Shown piece by piece: positions 8,604 through 17,009 of a stretch of DNA of 64,000 nt (position 1 is its first letter; each line of letters starts with the position of its first letter). This DNA is from Lysinibacillus alkalisoli (GTDB taxonomy: Bacteria > Bacillota > Bacilli > Bacillales_A > Planococcaceae). The position numbers and the translations under genes were made by a program. The stretch spans positions 1 to 64,000 of the forward strand of contig NZ_BMJT01000012.1 in the NCBI RefSeq assembly GCF_014643595.1. Reading direction: 5' to 3'. The notes under the pieces were generated by a model, which made no database searches, was not told the origin of the DNA, and was given only the letters and a program-made list of their open reading frames with translations.

Positions 8604-9239
8604 ATGTCTGATACTTTGATAGCGGCATTTTTGGGTGCTATAATTACTTTAATAGGTCAAATATCTACGGTATACATTTCTAACTTTAAAGAAAATTTAA
8701 AGTTTAAACAAAAAGAATTTCAATCAAAGCGGGATAACCTAAGCGAAGTGTATCAAGCTTTAATTTCCGCAATCAATTCTTATCCTAATGAATCACCAGC
8801 TGATGTTCTAGGCAATATTAAACATGGTCCTGGTTATTCATTTGAAAGGTTTGAAACTACATTAAAATCGTTAGATTTTCAAATTGAAGATTATAGAAGT
8901 CAGTTAAATAATCTCAAAAATAGCTATGAACAAAAAAATGATATTGAATTGAAAATATCAAATCGAGAATATGCCAAAAAGAGGATAATTGAAATTCAAG
9001 ATGAATATTTCAAGGCACGGGATAATTACAAGTCCTTTTCTGAATCTGGTAAATCTATTTTTACTCTTTATGCGGGACAAGATGTTAGAAATGCTCTTGT
9101 TAGCTTCGAAGTGATTATACATAATGTATTCATCTCAGGCTATCCTGCTAGAGAAGGAAATGATCCTTTAGAAAATAACATCGACATAGCTCGTAACAAC
9201 TTAATTGATAGTATTAGGAATGATTTGGGTAATAAATAG
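8604..9239 (+). CDS. Hypothetical membrane-anchored coiled-coil protein
   Basis: 211 aa, not assigned to a family. One hydrophobic segment at about residues 5-27 (LIAAFLGAIITLIGQISTVY) is followed by a basic stretch (KENLKFKQKEFQSKRD), so the rest is probably cytoplasmic. Residues about 90-145 are charged and heptad-like, consistent with a coiled coil. RBS GGAGGG, then ATG at the usual distance. It sits alone in the AT-rich island, with decayed DNA before it and a terminator after it. A phage-exclusion or signalling role would be guesswork. Confidence 0.65.
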   Translation: MSDTLIAAFLGAIITLIGQISTVYISNFKENLKFKQKEFQSKRDNLSEVYQALISAINSYPNESPADVLGNIKHGPGYSFERFETTLKSLDFQIEDYRSQLNNLKNSYEQKNDIELKISNREYAKKRIIEIQDEYFKARDNYKSFSESGKSIFTLYAGQDVRNALVSFEVIIHNVFISGYPAREGNDPLENNIDIARNNLIDSIRNDLGNK

Positions 9240-9372
9240 AAATTTATAAAAATGGTTAGTAATGGTAAAAATATTGGAGTTATACTCCATAAGGGGCAAC
9301 ATAACAATTGTTGAAAAGGTCGCAAAACAGTAATTCTATTCACTCAACTCACGTAGAAAATAGAGCGTAAAG

Positions 9373-9389
9373 TTGAGGCTGGGACATAA
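9373..9389 (+). repeat. Single copy of the GAGGCTGGGACATAA-type Firmicute intergenic motif
   Basis: The bases GTTGAGGCTGGGACATA lie just before a terminator hairpin. Motifs of this form are common in intergenic DNA of bacilli, listeriae and enterococci (from memory). A looser version, GAGTGGGATATAAA, precedes the hairpin at 47550. Confidence 0.4.
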
Positions 9390-9406
9390 ATAGTTTTCAG
9401 CCGAAT

Positions 9407-9442
9407 AAAAGAGAAATGGAGTGCGCTCCACTTCTCTTTTTT
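9407..9442. terminator. Bidirectional terminator between converging genes
   Basis: AAAAGAGAAATGGAG and CTCCACTTCTCTTTTTT form a long stem with a four-base TGCG loop. A-rich and T-rich flanks let it serve both the plus-strand gene ending at 9239 and the minus-strand gene ending at 9465. Confidence 0.8.
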
Positions 9443-9464
9443 CATGTTTTCAAAATAGTTTTAG

Positions 9465-9872
9465 TTAATTACTTAGTTCTTGAAGTTTTGATTGAATTTC
9501 TTTAAATAGGATAAAATCTTCTGCGGTTTCAAATTCGTTCACAGGTATCTTTTCAATCTCATTTAATAAGCCTTTAATACGAGCTTTTACTTTATTAATG
9601 CCTTGAACTGTTACAGTTGAATTATCTAGTTGGCTATTCGAACTGTGTAGAGTAGGAAGTAAGCGATACGTTTTATTTACTTTTTCTAAAACGGCATTAT
9701 CATTCTCATGGGCTCTATGAATTAAACCACTACATTGATTTGCATTGATACCAGGAAAATTATTTTCTAACAAACCTTTTAAGTCTTTATATAATAATTC
9801 TTCACCCACAACTAATGTATGTAAGAAAAAAGTATTTGCCTCTGATTGAGATACTGAAATTGTGGCAGCCAT
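9465..9872 (-). CDS. Hypothetical protein, 135 aa
   Basis: Not recognised. The chosen ATG at 9872 lies 9 bases after AAAGGAG on the minus strand; an upstream in-frame ATG at 9881 abuts the RBS and is unlikely. The protein begins MAATISVSQSEANTF, is soluble, and ends with an acidic helical segment (about 100-135). The central HSSNSQLDNSTVTVQ is low in hydrophobics and may be a linker. A perfect 15-bp inverted repeat lies 57-90 bases upstream and could be its operator. No transmembrane segment is seen. Confidence 0.6.
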   Translation of the reverse strand: MAATISVSQSEANTFFLHTLVVGEELLYKDLKGLLENNFPGINANQCSGLIHRAHENDNAVLEKVNKTYRLLPTLHSSNSQLDNSTVTVQGINKVKARIKGLLNEIEKIPVNEFETAEDFILFKEIQSKLQELSN

Positions 9873-9928
9873 AAATAACATCTCCTTTTGATGGATACCA
9901 ATAGTATAACCTATAAACTTATTTATTT

Positions 9929-9962
9929 CTAATTCTAAAATTAATTTTAATTTTAGAATTAG
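9929..9962. repeat. Perfect 15-bp inverted repeat, 4-base loop
   Basis: CTAATTCTAAAATTA, loop ATTT, TAATTTTAGAATTAG. It lies between two minus-strand genes, upstream of the hypothetical gene at 9872 and after the GNAT gene ending at 9993. There is no strong T-run after it on the minus strand, so an operator or a protein-binding dyad is as likely as a terminator. Confidence 0.7.
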
Positions 9963-9992
9963 AATGTTATTTTATGTTTCTTGTATATCTTA

Positions 9993-10403
9993 TTAATCTA
10001 ACTTAGCAAAAGATACTAAGGAACCCTTGTCACATGAAATAAATCCATTTTTTTCGTAAAAATGACGAACGTCTGGAGCTTCTTCTGTTAACAAAACTTT
10101 CTGTCGTACTTTTTTGTACTTATTAAGAACCTGTTGCATAAGTAATGTAGCAATCCCTTTATTTTGATGTGTAGACAAAACTAATATATCTTGAATATAA
10201 ATGATCGTTAATCCATCACCAACAATGCGAACTAATCCAAGTAGTGTTTCATTTTGCCAAACTGAAAACACATCTAATGACTGCAGACAGGCCTGTTGTA
10301 ATAAGTCTAAATCTTTTGTATAAGCGAACCATTCTACATCTTCATATAATGCCTGTAATTGGCTAGTCGAAATATTTTTATCCTCTTTTATTATAAAATC
10401 CAT
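9993..10403 (-). CDS. GNAT-family N-acetyltransferase
   Basis: 136 aa, a compact GNAT domain. The acetyl-CoA-binding motif A reads LSTHQNKGIATLLMQ (Q/RxxGxG/A type, about 75-90) after the beta strand IIYIQDILV, and the C-terminal part has the usual FYEKNGF. RBS AAGGAGG is 6 bases before the ATG. The substrate cannot be predicted. It is a single-gene unit on the minus strand, divergent from the ABC operon at 10711. Confidence 0.85.
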   Translation of the reverse strand: MDFIIKEDKNISTSQLQALYEDVEWFAYTKDLDLLQQACLQSLDVFSVWQNETLLGLVRIVGDGLTIIYIQDILVLSTHQNKGIATLLMQQVLNKYKKVRQKVLLTEEAPDVRHFYEKNGFISCDKGSLVSFAKLD

Positions 10404-10710
10404 ATTTGTCCTCCTTGAATGTTATTTATAGCAATTTTTTCATAACTTCATCATAAGAAAACCACCTTTTCTTAAGTCAAAGTCATTGTAATTGAAAATT
10501 TCAGAATTTACAATCGGTGATAAATGAATCTGATAATTCTATGCAAAAAAAGTTCTTAACAGTGTACCGTATACTTGAATAGGTTATACTGTAAATATCC
10601 TATTACTGTATTTTTATATTTAAAAAACCATAAATACATAATTATAGTTTATTGTATTACGTGTGTGAAAGTAATTTACGAATAGCAAGTGTAAAAAGGG
10701 GATGGTAAAG
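10404..10710. other. Divergent intergenic region with TACTGTA direct repeats
   Basis: This separates the minus-strand GNAT gene from the plus-strand ABC unit and should hold both promoters. Two identical TACTGTA heptamers start at 10587 and 10604, 17 bases apart, in an AT-rich stretch. They could be a direct-repeat binding site for a regulator of the ABC unit. No clear -35/-10 pair was found. Confidence 0.35.
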
Positions 10711-11364
10711 ATGATTCGAGCAGAAGGTGTATCAGTTTTTATTGGTAAAAAAGAAGTGGTGAGTGATGTTACGCTAACTTGCAAAGCAGGTGAGATGACA
10801 GCTTTAATAGGGCCTAGCGGTTGTGGCAAGACAACATTATTACATGCTTTAGGGCTATTATTACCTGTGAATAAAGGAGCTATTTTTTATAAAGAGCATA
10901 ATTATACGAAGGCAAGTACCTCTCAGATTAAACGTTTTTGGCAACAAGAAGTTGCTTTTATTCTTCAAGATTATGGAATAATGGATGAAGAATCGGTGGG
11001 ATTTAATGTTACGATGCAAAAAGATTTGTTTGGGAAAAAGGTAAAGGGAGATCTGGCACGTTTACGAGATGTTCTTGAACAAACAGGATTGAGTAATAGG
11101 GAGCAAGAGTTGGCAAGTTATTTAAGTGGAGGGGAAAAACAGCGGTTAGCGCTGGCAAGGGCAATCTACAAAAATGCAAAAGTGCTTTATGCAGATGAGC
11201 CAACGGCATCTTTAGATGCTAAAAATAGAGAAAAAATTATTGCATTATTTCGTGATTTTGCGAATAAGGGCTATACGGTAATTATTTCTACGCATGATGC
11301 AGCGTTGATTGAGGCATGTGATGTTTGTTATGAAGTGCAAAGTAATCGTATCGCACGCAAATAA
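10711..11364 (+). CDS. ABC transporter ATP-binding protein (bacteriocin-export type)
   Basis: 217 aa, a single nucleotide-binding domain. Walker A GPSGCGKTT (about 34-42), Q-loop region FILQDYG, signature LSGGEKQR, Walker B VLYADEP and switch His in STHD. The ATG at 10711 is 8 bases after AAGGGGA; an ATG at 10702 overlaps the RBS. The best match by context is the ATPase that accompanies bacteriocin-associated integral membrane proteins (lactococcin-972-type systems), because the next gene, 32 bases downstream, has that architecture. It probably powers export or self-protection. Confidence 0.85.
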   Translation: MIRAEGVSVFIGKKEVVSDVTLTCKAGEMTALIGPSGCGKTTLLHALGLLLPVNKGAIFYKEHNYTKASTSQIKRFWQQEVAFILQDYGIMDEESVGFNVTMQKDLFGKKVKGDLARLRDVLEQTGLSNREQELASYLSGGEKQRLALARAIYKNAKVLYADEPTASLDAKNREKIIALFRDFANKGYTVIISTHDAALIEACDVCYEVQSNRIARK

Positions 11365-11396
11365 GGCTTTGATTCTGAAGTAAGGAGCATATCACG

Positions 11397-13358
11397 ATGT
11401 ATAAAAAAGTTATAGTTATAACAGCTAGTGTTTTATTTTCTTTATTAACATTGTTAGCCATTATCATTATGGACTTACATGATCGTGACTTCCCTCAAGA
11501 CCTCGATGTTGAAAGTAAAGTTACCTTAGACTTTACTAATTCACCACTCACAATAGATGAGTCGTTTGAGCTGTTAGAAAAAGAAAATAAAAGGTTGGCA
11601 CTAGGTTTACTAAAAATTGTACCAAACTTAGAAGATAAAACCCAAGGTAAGTTGTTTGTGGATTTATCAGAGGACATTAAAGAACAAGAGTTTACCTGGT
11701 TTAATCATGAACGTGGCGTAATCGTAGGAAAAGAACGGCTAGCACATTCTTATCCAGACGGAGAGTATTACATTAGACATGCTAATAAAAATGAGCAGTT
11801 TAAAGAAACGTTACATAAAAACGGGGTAGAAGTTGTTTTAAGAGAGCCATCAATATTTTACACATTATTATTTGTACTGTTTGAAAGTGGATTCACAATA
11901 GCAATTATAGCTTCTATTATTTTAATGACAACATTATCACTGTTATGGCTAGCGATAAAGGCAAAGGGACGGGCATTGAGAGTGCTAAATGGCGTGCCTA
12001 CAAGTCGTATTCAAATACAAGACTTATCAGGCTTCATTGCGCTATTACTGTTAGCTTCAAGTATCATTTTAATAGGGTCTATTCTCTATATTGGTATTTT
12101 TCATCAGTGGATGTATTTAGGTATTTTTCTTGTAATATCATTAGCCTTACAACTGATTGTACTAGTGACCACGGTTTTATTCACAATCATTATGTCACTA
12201 TTAACATGGCCTAAAGCTTGGATGCTAGCTACGAGACAACCTGCAATTAAAAATTTGCGTTTAGTGACCACCGCTTTACAATTGCTTACCTTTATTTTAG
12301 TGGTAATACTAGCGAATGCAGCATGGCATGCCTATCAAAATTCAAAACAAGTTGCGTTAGAGATGCAGCAATGGAATCAATTATCCGATCAAGTGGCTTT
12401 AGAGTTTGCCACGGATTTAGATGGCATGCGTTTAGTAGAGTCTCATATTGAAAATGTAATCCGAGAGATGGAAGAAGATTATCATGTACTGCTTTCTTAT
12501 ACGTTATCAAAGGACATGGGTTTTGCAGAAGACTTTGGTGAATATGAGTATGTTTCGTTCGTTAATCAAGGTTGGTTAGACACACTTGGCGTCGAGGAAA
12601 ATCAGTTAACAGAGATAAATAAAGAGGCTTTATCACATACTATAGTGAAAAGTATAGATGAGAATTTGGAAATATGGTTTAAAGAAGGCAATCAAGCTAA
12701 TATGTCACAAGAGATTACATTTATGACACCTAGCAATGAGCAGGCAATAGCTGTGTCTGTAGGTGGGGGTGGTGAGCAATTAGTTTTCACGGATAATGTA
12801 CTATTGGTGATATTGCCGTCCATCTCTACGTTATATAGTGAATCTTCTTTGACATCAATGGTTTCGGGTAAGAATATTACCTTCACGGGTGCTATCGCTA
12901 CACAAAGAGAATTGCAAAATCAAAATCTTGATGCTAAAGGGCTTCGTCAAGCAGGAGTTACAGGCGAAATTAATGTCGTTTATATTGCGGAAAATGGTAT
13001 GTTACAAGCACAATATGCCGCTTATATGGCGTGGTTACGAAATTTATCACTCATATCCATCTTACTTTCATTTACTATTGTTACAGCAATGAATGCTTTC
13101 ATTACAGCGCTGATTCATGCAAAGAAAAACTTTATTTTAAGATTGTCAGGTGAGCGTTGGCTTTATATTTGTAAAGATAAGCTAATGCGAGAATTTTTGG
13201 TAGGTGCTATCATCATAGTTATTACTCTTGCCGTTTATCCAAATAGGAGTGTGCCTGTCGTTTTGCTAATAGCGTTCTATGGCATTGTTGTTACGCTACT
13301 CAGTCATTTCGTTAGTATCAAATGGTGTTTTAATCAAGTGAAAGAACGAAAATTATAA
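11397..13358 (+). CDS. Bacteriocin-associated integral membrane protein / FtsX-like permease
   Basis: 653 aa. One N-terminal membrane segment (about 4-26), an extracytoplasmic region to about 150, four membrane segments between about 152 and 310, a large extracytoplasmic domain (about 310-540), then membrane segments at about 545-650. This pattern and length resemble the bacteriocin-associated 7-TM family (putative immunity/transport proteins beside an ABC ATPase) and, more distantly, FtsX/MacB permeases. The extracytoplasmic part has a Gly-rich VGGGGEQ. The gene follows the ATPase directly and is probably its membrane partner. The family call is by layout and context; the substrate is unknown. 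Confidence 0.65.
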   Translation: MYKKVIVITASVLFSLLTLLAIIIMDLHDRDFPQDLDVESKVTLDFTNSPLTIDESFELLEKENKRLALGLLKIVPNLEDKTQGKLFVDLSEDIKEQEFTWFNHERGVIVGKERLAHSYPDGEYYIRHANKNEQFKETLHKNGVEVVLREPSIFYTLLFVLFESGFTIAIIASIILMTTLSLLWLAIKAKGRALRVLNGVPTSRIQIQDLSGFIALLLLASSIILIGSILYIGIFHQWMYLGIFLVISLALQLIVLVTTVLFTIIMSLLTWPKAWMLATRQPAIKNLRLVTTALQLLTFILVVILANAAWHAYQNSKQVALEMQQWNQLSDQVALEFATDLDGMRLVESHIENVIREMEEDYHVLLSYTLSKDMGFAEDFGEYEYVSFVNQGWLDTLGVEENQLTEINKEALSHTIVKSIDENLEIWFKEGNQANMSQEITFMTPSNEQAIAVSVGGGGEQLVFTDNVLLVILPSISTLYSESSLTSMVSGKNITFTGAIATQRELQNQNLDAKGLRQAGVTGEINVVYIAENGMLQAQYAAYMAWLRNLSLISILLSFTIVTAMNAFITALIHAKKNFILRLSGERWLYICKDKLMREFLVGAIIIVITLAVYPNRSVPVVLLIAFYGIVVTLLSHFVSIKWCFNQVKERKL

Positions 13359-13387
13359 ATAATAATGTATATGAAAAGAGGTTACTT

Positions 13388-13744
13388 ATGTCAAAGAGAA
13401 ATAAAATAATAGTAGGTGTAGTGGCGCTTGTAGGTCTTTTTTTAGTGTTTAGCGTAGTAAATGGTTTGTTCTTTTCAACAACAAAGGATGCGCATCCGCC
13501 ATGTGATCAATTACCAACACTTGATGAGGTGAAAACATCACTTGACAATAACGAAGCGTTCATTCAAGAGATTGAGAGTCAAGGTACGGATATTGTAGTG
13601 GAAGCAGCAAATATTTGTGAAAAAGAATCTAATAAAGGGCTAGTAGTAGTAAGATATCATACGAAAGAAGATCATGACAACATCAGTAAGTTGCTGACAA
13701 AAAGAGAAGGGTTTGGTGTGCCGATTTATCTGGAGAAAAAATAA
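13388..13744 (+). CDS. Small membrane-anchored two-cysteine protein of the ABC unit
   Basis: 118 aa, unrecognised. After KRNK there is one hydrophobic segment (about 7-29), then an exported domain with exactly two Cys (C39 in HPPCDQL, C77 in NICEKE) that could form a disulfide. It starts 29 bases after the permease gene, with an AGAGG RBS, and is followed by a strong terminator, so it belongs to the same unit. Possibilities are an immunity or accessory protein, or less likely a bacteriocin precursor: it lacks an obvious leader cleavage site and any similarity to lactococcin 972. Confidence 0.65.
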   Translation: MSKRNKIIVGVVALVGLFLVFSVVNGLFFSTTKDAHPPCDQLPTLDEVKTSLDNNEAFIQEIESQGTDIVVEAANICEKESNKGLVVVRYHTKEDHDNISKLLTKREGFGVPIYLEKK

Positions 13745-13794
13745 GTGCTTGTTAGTACGAAAAGTGTGTTAGATGGCATTAACTTTTTTGAAGT

Positions 13795-13826
13795 GTTAGA
13801 CCGAGATAGGCGGTCTAACCTTTTTT
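13795..13826 (+). terminator. Rho-independent terminator of the 10711-13744 unit
   Basis: Perfect 9-bp stem GTTAGACCG / CGGTCTAAC with a 7-base loop, then C and seven T. Confidence 0.9.
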
Positions 13827-13891
13827 TATTGCCCTACTACACGTTTGCAAGTTTATAGATTATTGTATGTAAAAATAACATCATAAATTAG

Positions 13892-13945
13892 ATTGACTAA
13901 GGCAAAAGTAATATGCTAATCTTTTATAGACAGACAGTCGGTCTA
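13892..13945 (+). promoter_or_regulatory. SigA-type promoter with TetR-type palindrome
   Basis: TTGACT (13892-13897), 18-base spacer, TAATCT (13916-13921). Five bases downstream is the 19-bp near-palindrome TAGACAGACAGTCGGTCTA (13927-13945), of the GACNGACNGTCNGTC type bound by TetR/AcrR regulators. It overlaps the expected transcription start and lies 15 bases before the TetR ATG, so autorepression is likely (inference). Confidence 0.65.
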
Positions 13946-13960
13946 AATGGAGTGATAGAA

Positions 13961-14596
13961 ATGAGAATAGTAAAAAAAGCTGAGGATCGTAAAAATGAAA
14001 TATTAAATGCTGCTGATGAACTTTTTGGGCAAAAAGGGTTTGATGGCACAAGTACAAATGACATTTTAGAGAAGGTAGGGATTGCAAGAGGCACATTGTA
14101 TCATCATTTCCCTTCAAAAGAAGATATTATGGATGGTTTAATTGCTCGTTATCAAATGCGTCTTATAGAGACAGCACAAGCGATTGCTTCTGAGAAAAGC
14201 GTGCCTGTTTTAGCACGTATTATACAGGTCGTAATGTCACTAAATTTGGAGGGCGAGAGTAGTGAAGAGGTAATGGAGCATATCCATCAGCCTCAAAATG
14301 CCTTAATGCATCAAAAAATACAGCAAGTAATAATCGCTCATTTGCCCCCTATTTTAACAACGCTAATTGAAGAGGGGATCGAACAACAATTATTCAATAC
14401 GCCAGTACCTTATGAGTGTATGGAGATGGTCGTTATTTACGCAACAACGGTATTTGATGGCGATATGGTGTTATTAAATGAGCAAGAACGTTTATCAAGA
14501 ATGATCGCTTTTATTGAAAATGTGGAGCGCATGTTAGGCGCTAAAAGTGGTAGTTTAATGGGCACCTTGCAAATGTTTGGTGTGGAGGCTGACTAA
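13961..14596 (+). CDS. TetR/AcrR-family transcriptional regulator
   Basis: About 211 aa. N-terminal TetR helix-turn-helix: ILNAADELFGQKGFDGTST, then IARGTLYHHFPSKEDIMDG. The C-terminal ligand domain is variable and gives no hint of the ligand. I place the start at the ATG at 13961 after TGGAGTG; upstream in-frame codons overlap the palindromic operator. It precedes an FtsX-type permease and ABC ATPase on the same strand and probably represses itself and that exporter. Confidence 0.9.
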   Translation: MRIVKKAEDRKNEILNAADELFGQKGFDGTSTNDILEKVGIARGTLYHHFPSKEDIMDGLIARYQMRLIETAQAIASEKSVPVLARIIQVVMSLNLEGESSEEVMEHIHQPQNALMHQKIQQVIIAHLPPILTTLIEEGIEQQLFNTPVPYECMEMVVIYATTVFDGDMVLLNEQERLSRMIAFIENVERMLGAKSGSLMGTLQMFGVEAD

Positions 14597-14692
14597 TGAT
14601 AACGTAGCGATTCAACATGTTTAATATATCTTTATCAAAAGATAACTAAAGTTTGGCGAGAATGTCATAACAACAAATAACAGAGGTGACGT

Positions 14693-17005
14693 ATGTTTAG
14701 CAGGATTATTTTAAATGATATGTTGAAAAGCAAACTAACTACATTGATAACAACGATATTTATAGCGATTGCAGCGATGCTTGTGGCATTGTCAGCGATT
14801 TTGATGGTCAATCTTTCAGGCGCAATTGACACATTAATGCGAGAAGCGAAAACGCCACATTTTATGCAGATGCATGCAGGTGAGATTGACCAGACACGGC
14901 TTGAAGCATTTGCGTCAAGTCATGATTATGTGGAAGATTTCCAAATTAATGAATTTTTAAATATTGAAGGTGCTAAAATTACGATAAATGGTACATCATT
15001 AGCACATAGTGTACAAGACAATGGCGTGAGTAAACAAGGTCAAACCTTTGACTATTTATTAGATATTAATGGTAAGCGAATTGATGTTCATGATGGTGAA
15101 ATTTATTTGCCAGTGAGTTATATGAAAGAAGAAGTAGCGATTGGCGACCAAGTTATTATTCAGAATAAAGCATTTACAGTTCAAGGCTTCTTAAGAGACT
15201 CTCAAATGAATTCACTTTTGGCATCTTCTAAACGATTTTTAGTAAGTGATCAGGATTACAATGCCTTGCAGTCGGTAGGTAATGTAGAGTATTTGATTGA
15301 ATTTAGATTACAACAACTTGAACAACTGAGCACACTTGAGAATGATTATATTACTGCAGGGCTTGAGGCAAATGGTCCAACCATTACATATCCTCTTTTT
15401 AAAACATTAAATGCTATTTCAGATGGCTTAATGATTGCTCTTATCTTACTTGTCAGTGTACTCATAGTAGTGATTTCCTTATTATGTATTCGCTTTACAT
15501 TGTTGGCCAAAATGGAAGAAGATTATCGTGAAATAGGTGTTTTAAAAGCGATAGGACTACGTGTGGCCGATATTAAGAAAATCTATATAGCAAAGTACAG
15601 TGTGATTACATTAGTAGGAGCTAGTATAGGTGTTGTATTAGCCTATATGTGCAAAGACTTGTTGCTTGAAAATATTAAATTATACATGGGAGAAAGTGAA
15701 AATACAGCACTAGCTATAGGATTAGGTATGGTAGGCGTTGGCGTCTTATGTATCATCATTATGGGGTATATTTACTTGGTATTGGGGCGCTTTAAAAAAA
15801 TAGCGGTAACAGAAGCCATTCAATTTGGTACAGCTCAAGAGAAGTCTATCAGCACAAAGCATTTTACTTTAGCGGCGAATAAATGGTTGCCTACTAATGT
15901 GTTTTTAGGGCTTAAAGATGTGATGACACGTAAGCGACTCTACTTCACAATGCTTATTGTTTTAGTAATTACGACATTTATTATGATTGTGCCTCAAAAT
16001 TTGTATCATACGATTTCGTCAAAAGATTTTACCACATATATGGGAATAGGCAATAGTGATATGCGTATTGATATTCAACAAACAGCAGAGATTAAAACTA
16101 AAGCAAATCAAATGGTCAAAGCGCTAGCAAATGATGATGATGTTCAAGCCTATAATGTATTGGCTACAAAAACATATTATGTACAACAAGATCAACAGAA
16201 AAAACGAATCAAGGTAGAATTAGGTGACCACACGTTATTCCCTGTAACCTATGCACAGGGTAATGCACCTAAGGAGACAAATGAGATTGCGCTCTCTGTA
16301 ATGAATGCAGACGAATTAAACAAAAAAGTGGGCGATAAGATAACGCTTATCGTTGATGATGAGGCCAAGCCGTTTGTGGTGAGCGGCATTTATTCAGATA
16401 TTACAAATGGAGGTAAGACAGCTAAGGCGACATTTACTACTTCGTCAGAAGATATGATGTGGTACGTCATTAATGTAACATTTAAGGCAAATCCGGCATT
16501 AAACGCCAAAGTTAAAGAATATGCTGACCAATTCAGCTATGCTAAAGTTTCTCATATTGATGAGTATATTCAACAATCGTATGGCCCAACAATTGCGTCA
16601 ATTGAAAAGGCAGCGTTTATAGCTATTGTGGTAGCTTTGTTGATTGCTATGTTAATTGTATTTTTGTTTATTAAAATGTTAACAGCTAAAGATCGTTATA
16701 CGATTGCAGTAATGAAGTCATTTGGATTTACGAACGCAGATATTACAAAACAATACATGTCACGCGCACTATTTGTAGCAATAATCAGTGTCATCATAGG
16801 TACAATCGCTGCAAATACATTAGGCGAAAGTATAGTAGGCGCAGTCATTGGTACATTTGGCGCAACTGCCTTTACTTTTACAATCCAGCCATTGTCAGCC
16901 TATGTGTTAAGCCCTCTTATGCTCATTTGTGCAGTGCTAGTAGCTACAATTATAGGGGCATCTTATGCAGGTCGAATCAAAATCTCTCAGTATATGAAGG
17001 AGTAA
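14693..17005 (+). CDS. ABC transporter permease, FtsX-like, duplicated
   Basis: 770 aa. N-terminal membrane segment (about 15-40), extracytoplasmic MacB-like region (about 45-240), three membrane segments with an FtsX core (about 240-365, including EIGVLKAIGLRVADIKKIY), a second N-terminal-type segment (about 418-440), a second extracytoplasmic region, and a second FtsX core (about 640-765, including IAVMKSFGFTNADITKQY). This double FtsX layout is typical of antimicrobial peptide or lipid exporters in Firmicutes. RBS AGAGGTG. The ATPase follows by 4 bases, and the TetR gene ends 96 bases upstream. The substrate is unknown. Confidence 0.9.
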   Translation: MFSRIILNDMLKSKLTTLITTIFIAIAAMLVALSAILMVNLSGAIDTLMREAKTPHFMQMHAGEIDQTRLEAFASSHDYVEDFQINEFLNIEGAKITINGTSLAHSVQDNGVSKQGQTFDYLLDINGKRIDVHDGEIYLPVSYMKEEVAIGDQVIIQNKAFTVQGFLRDSQMNSLLASSKRFLVSDQDYNALQSVGNVEYLIEFRLQQLEQLSTLENDYITAGLEANGPTITYPLFKTLNAISDGLMIALILLVSVLIVVISLLCIRFTLLAKMEEDYREIGVLKAIGLRVADIKKIYIAKYSVITLVGASIGVVLAYMCKDLLLENIKLYMGESENTALAIGLGMVGVGVLCIIIMGYIYLVLGRFKKIAVTEAIQFGTAQEKSISTKHFTLAANKWLPTNVFLGLKDVMTRKRLYFTMLIVLVITTFIMIVPQNLYHTISSKDFTTYMGIGNSDMRIDIQQTAEIKTKANQMVKALANDDDVQAYNVLATKTYYVQQDQQKKRIKVELGDHTLFPVTYAQGNAPKETNEIALSVMNADELNKKVGDKITLIVDDEAKPFVVSGIYSDITNGGKTAKATFTTSSEDMMWYVINVTFKANPALNAKVKEYADQFSYAKVSHIDEYIQQSYGPTIASIEKAAFIAIVVALLIAMLIVFLFIKMLTAKDRYTIAVMKSFGFTNADITKQYMSRALFVAIISVIIGTIAANTLGESIVGAVIGTFGATAFTFTIQPLSAYVLSPLMLICAVLVATIIGASYAGRIKISQYMKE

Positions 17006-17009
17006 ACTA

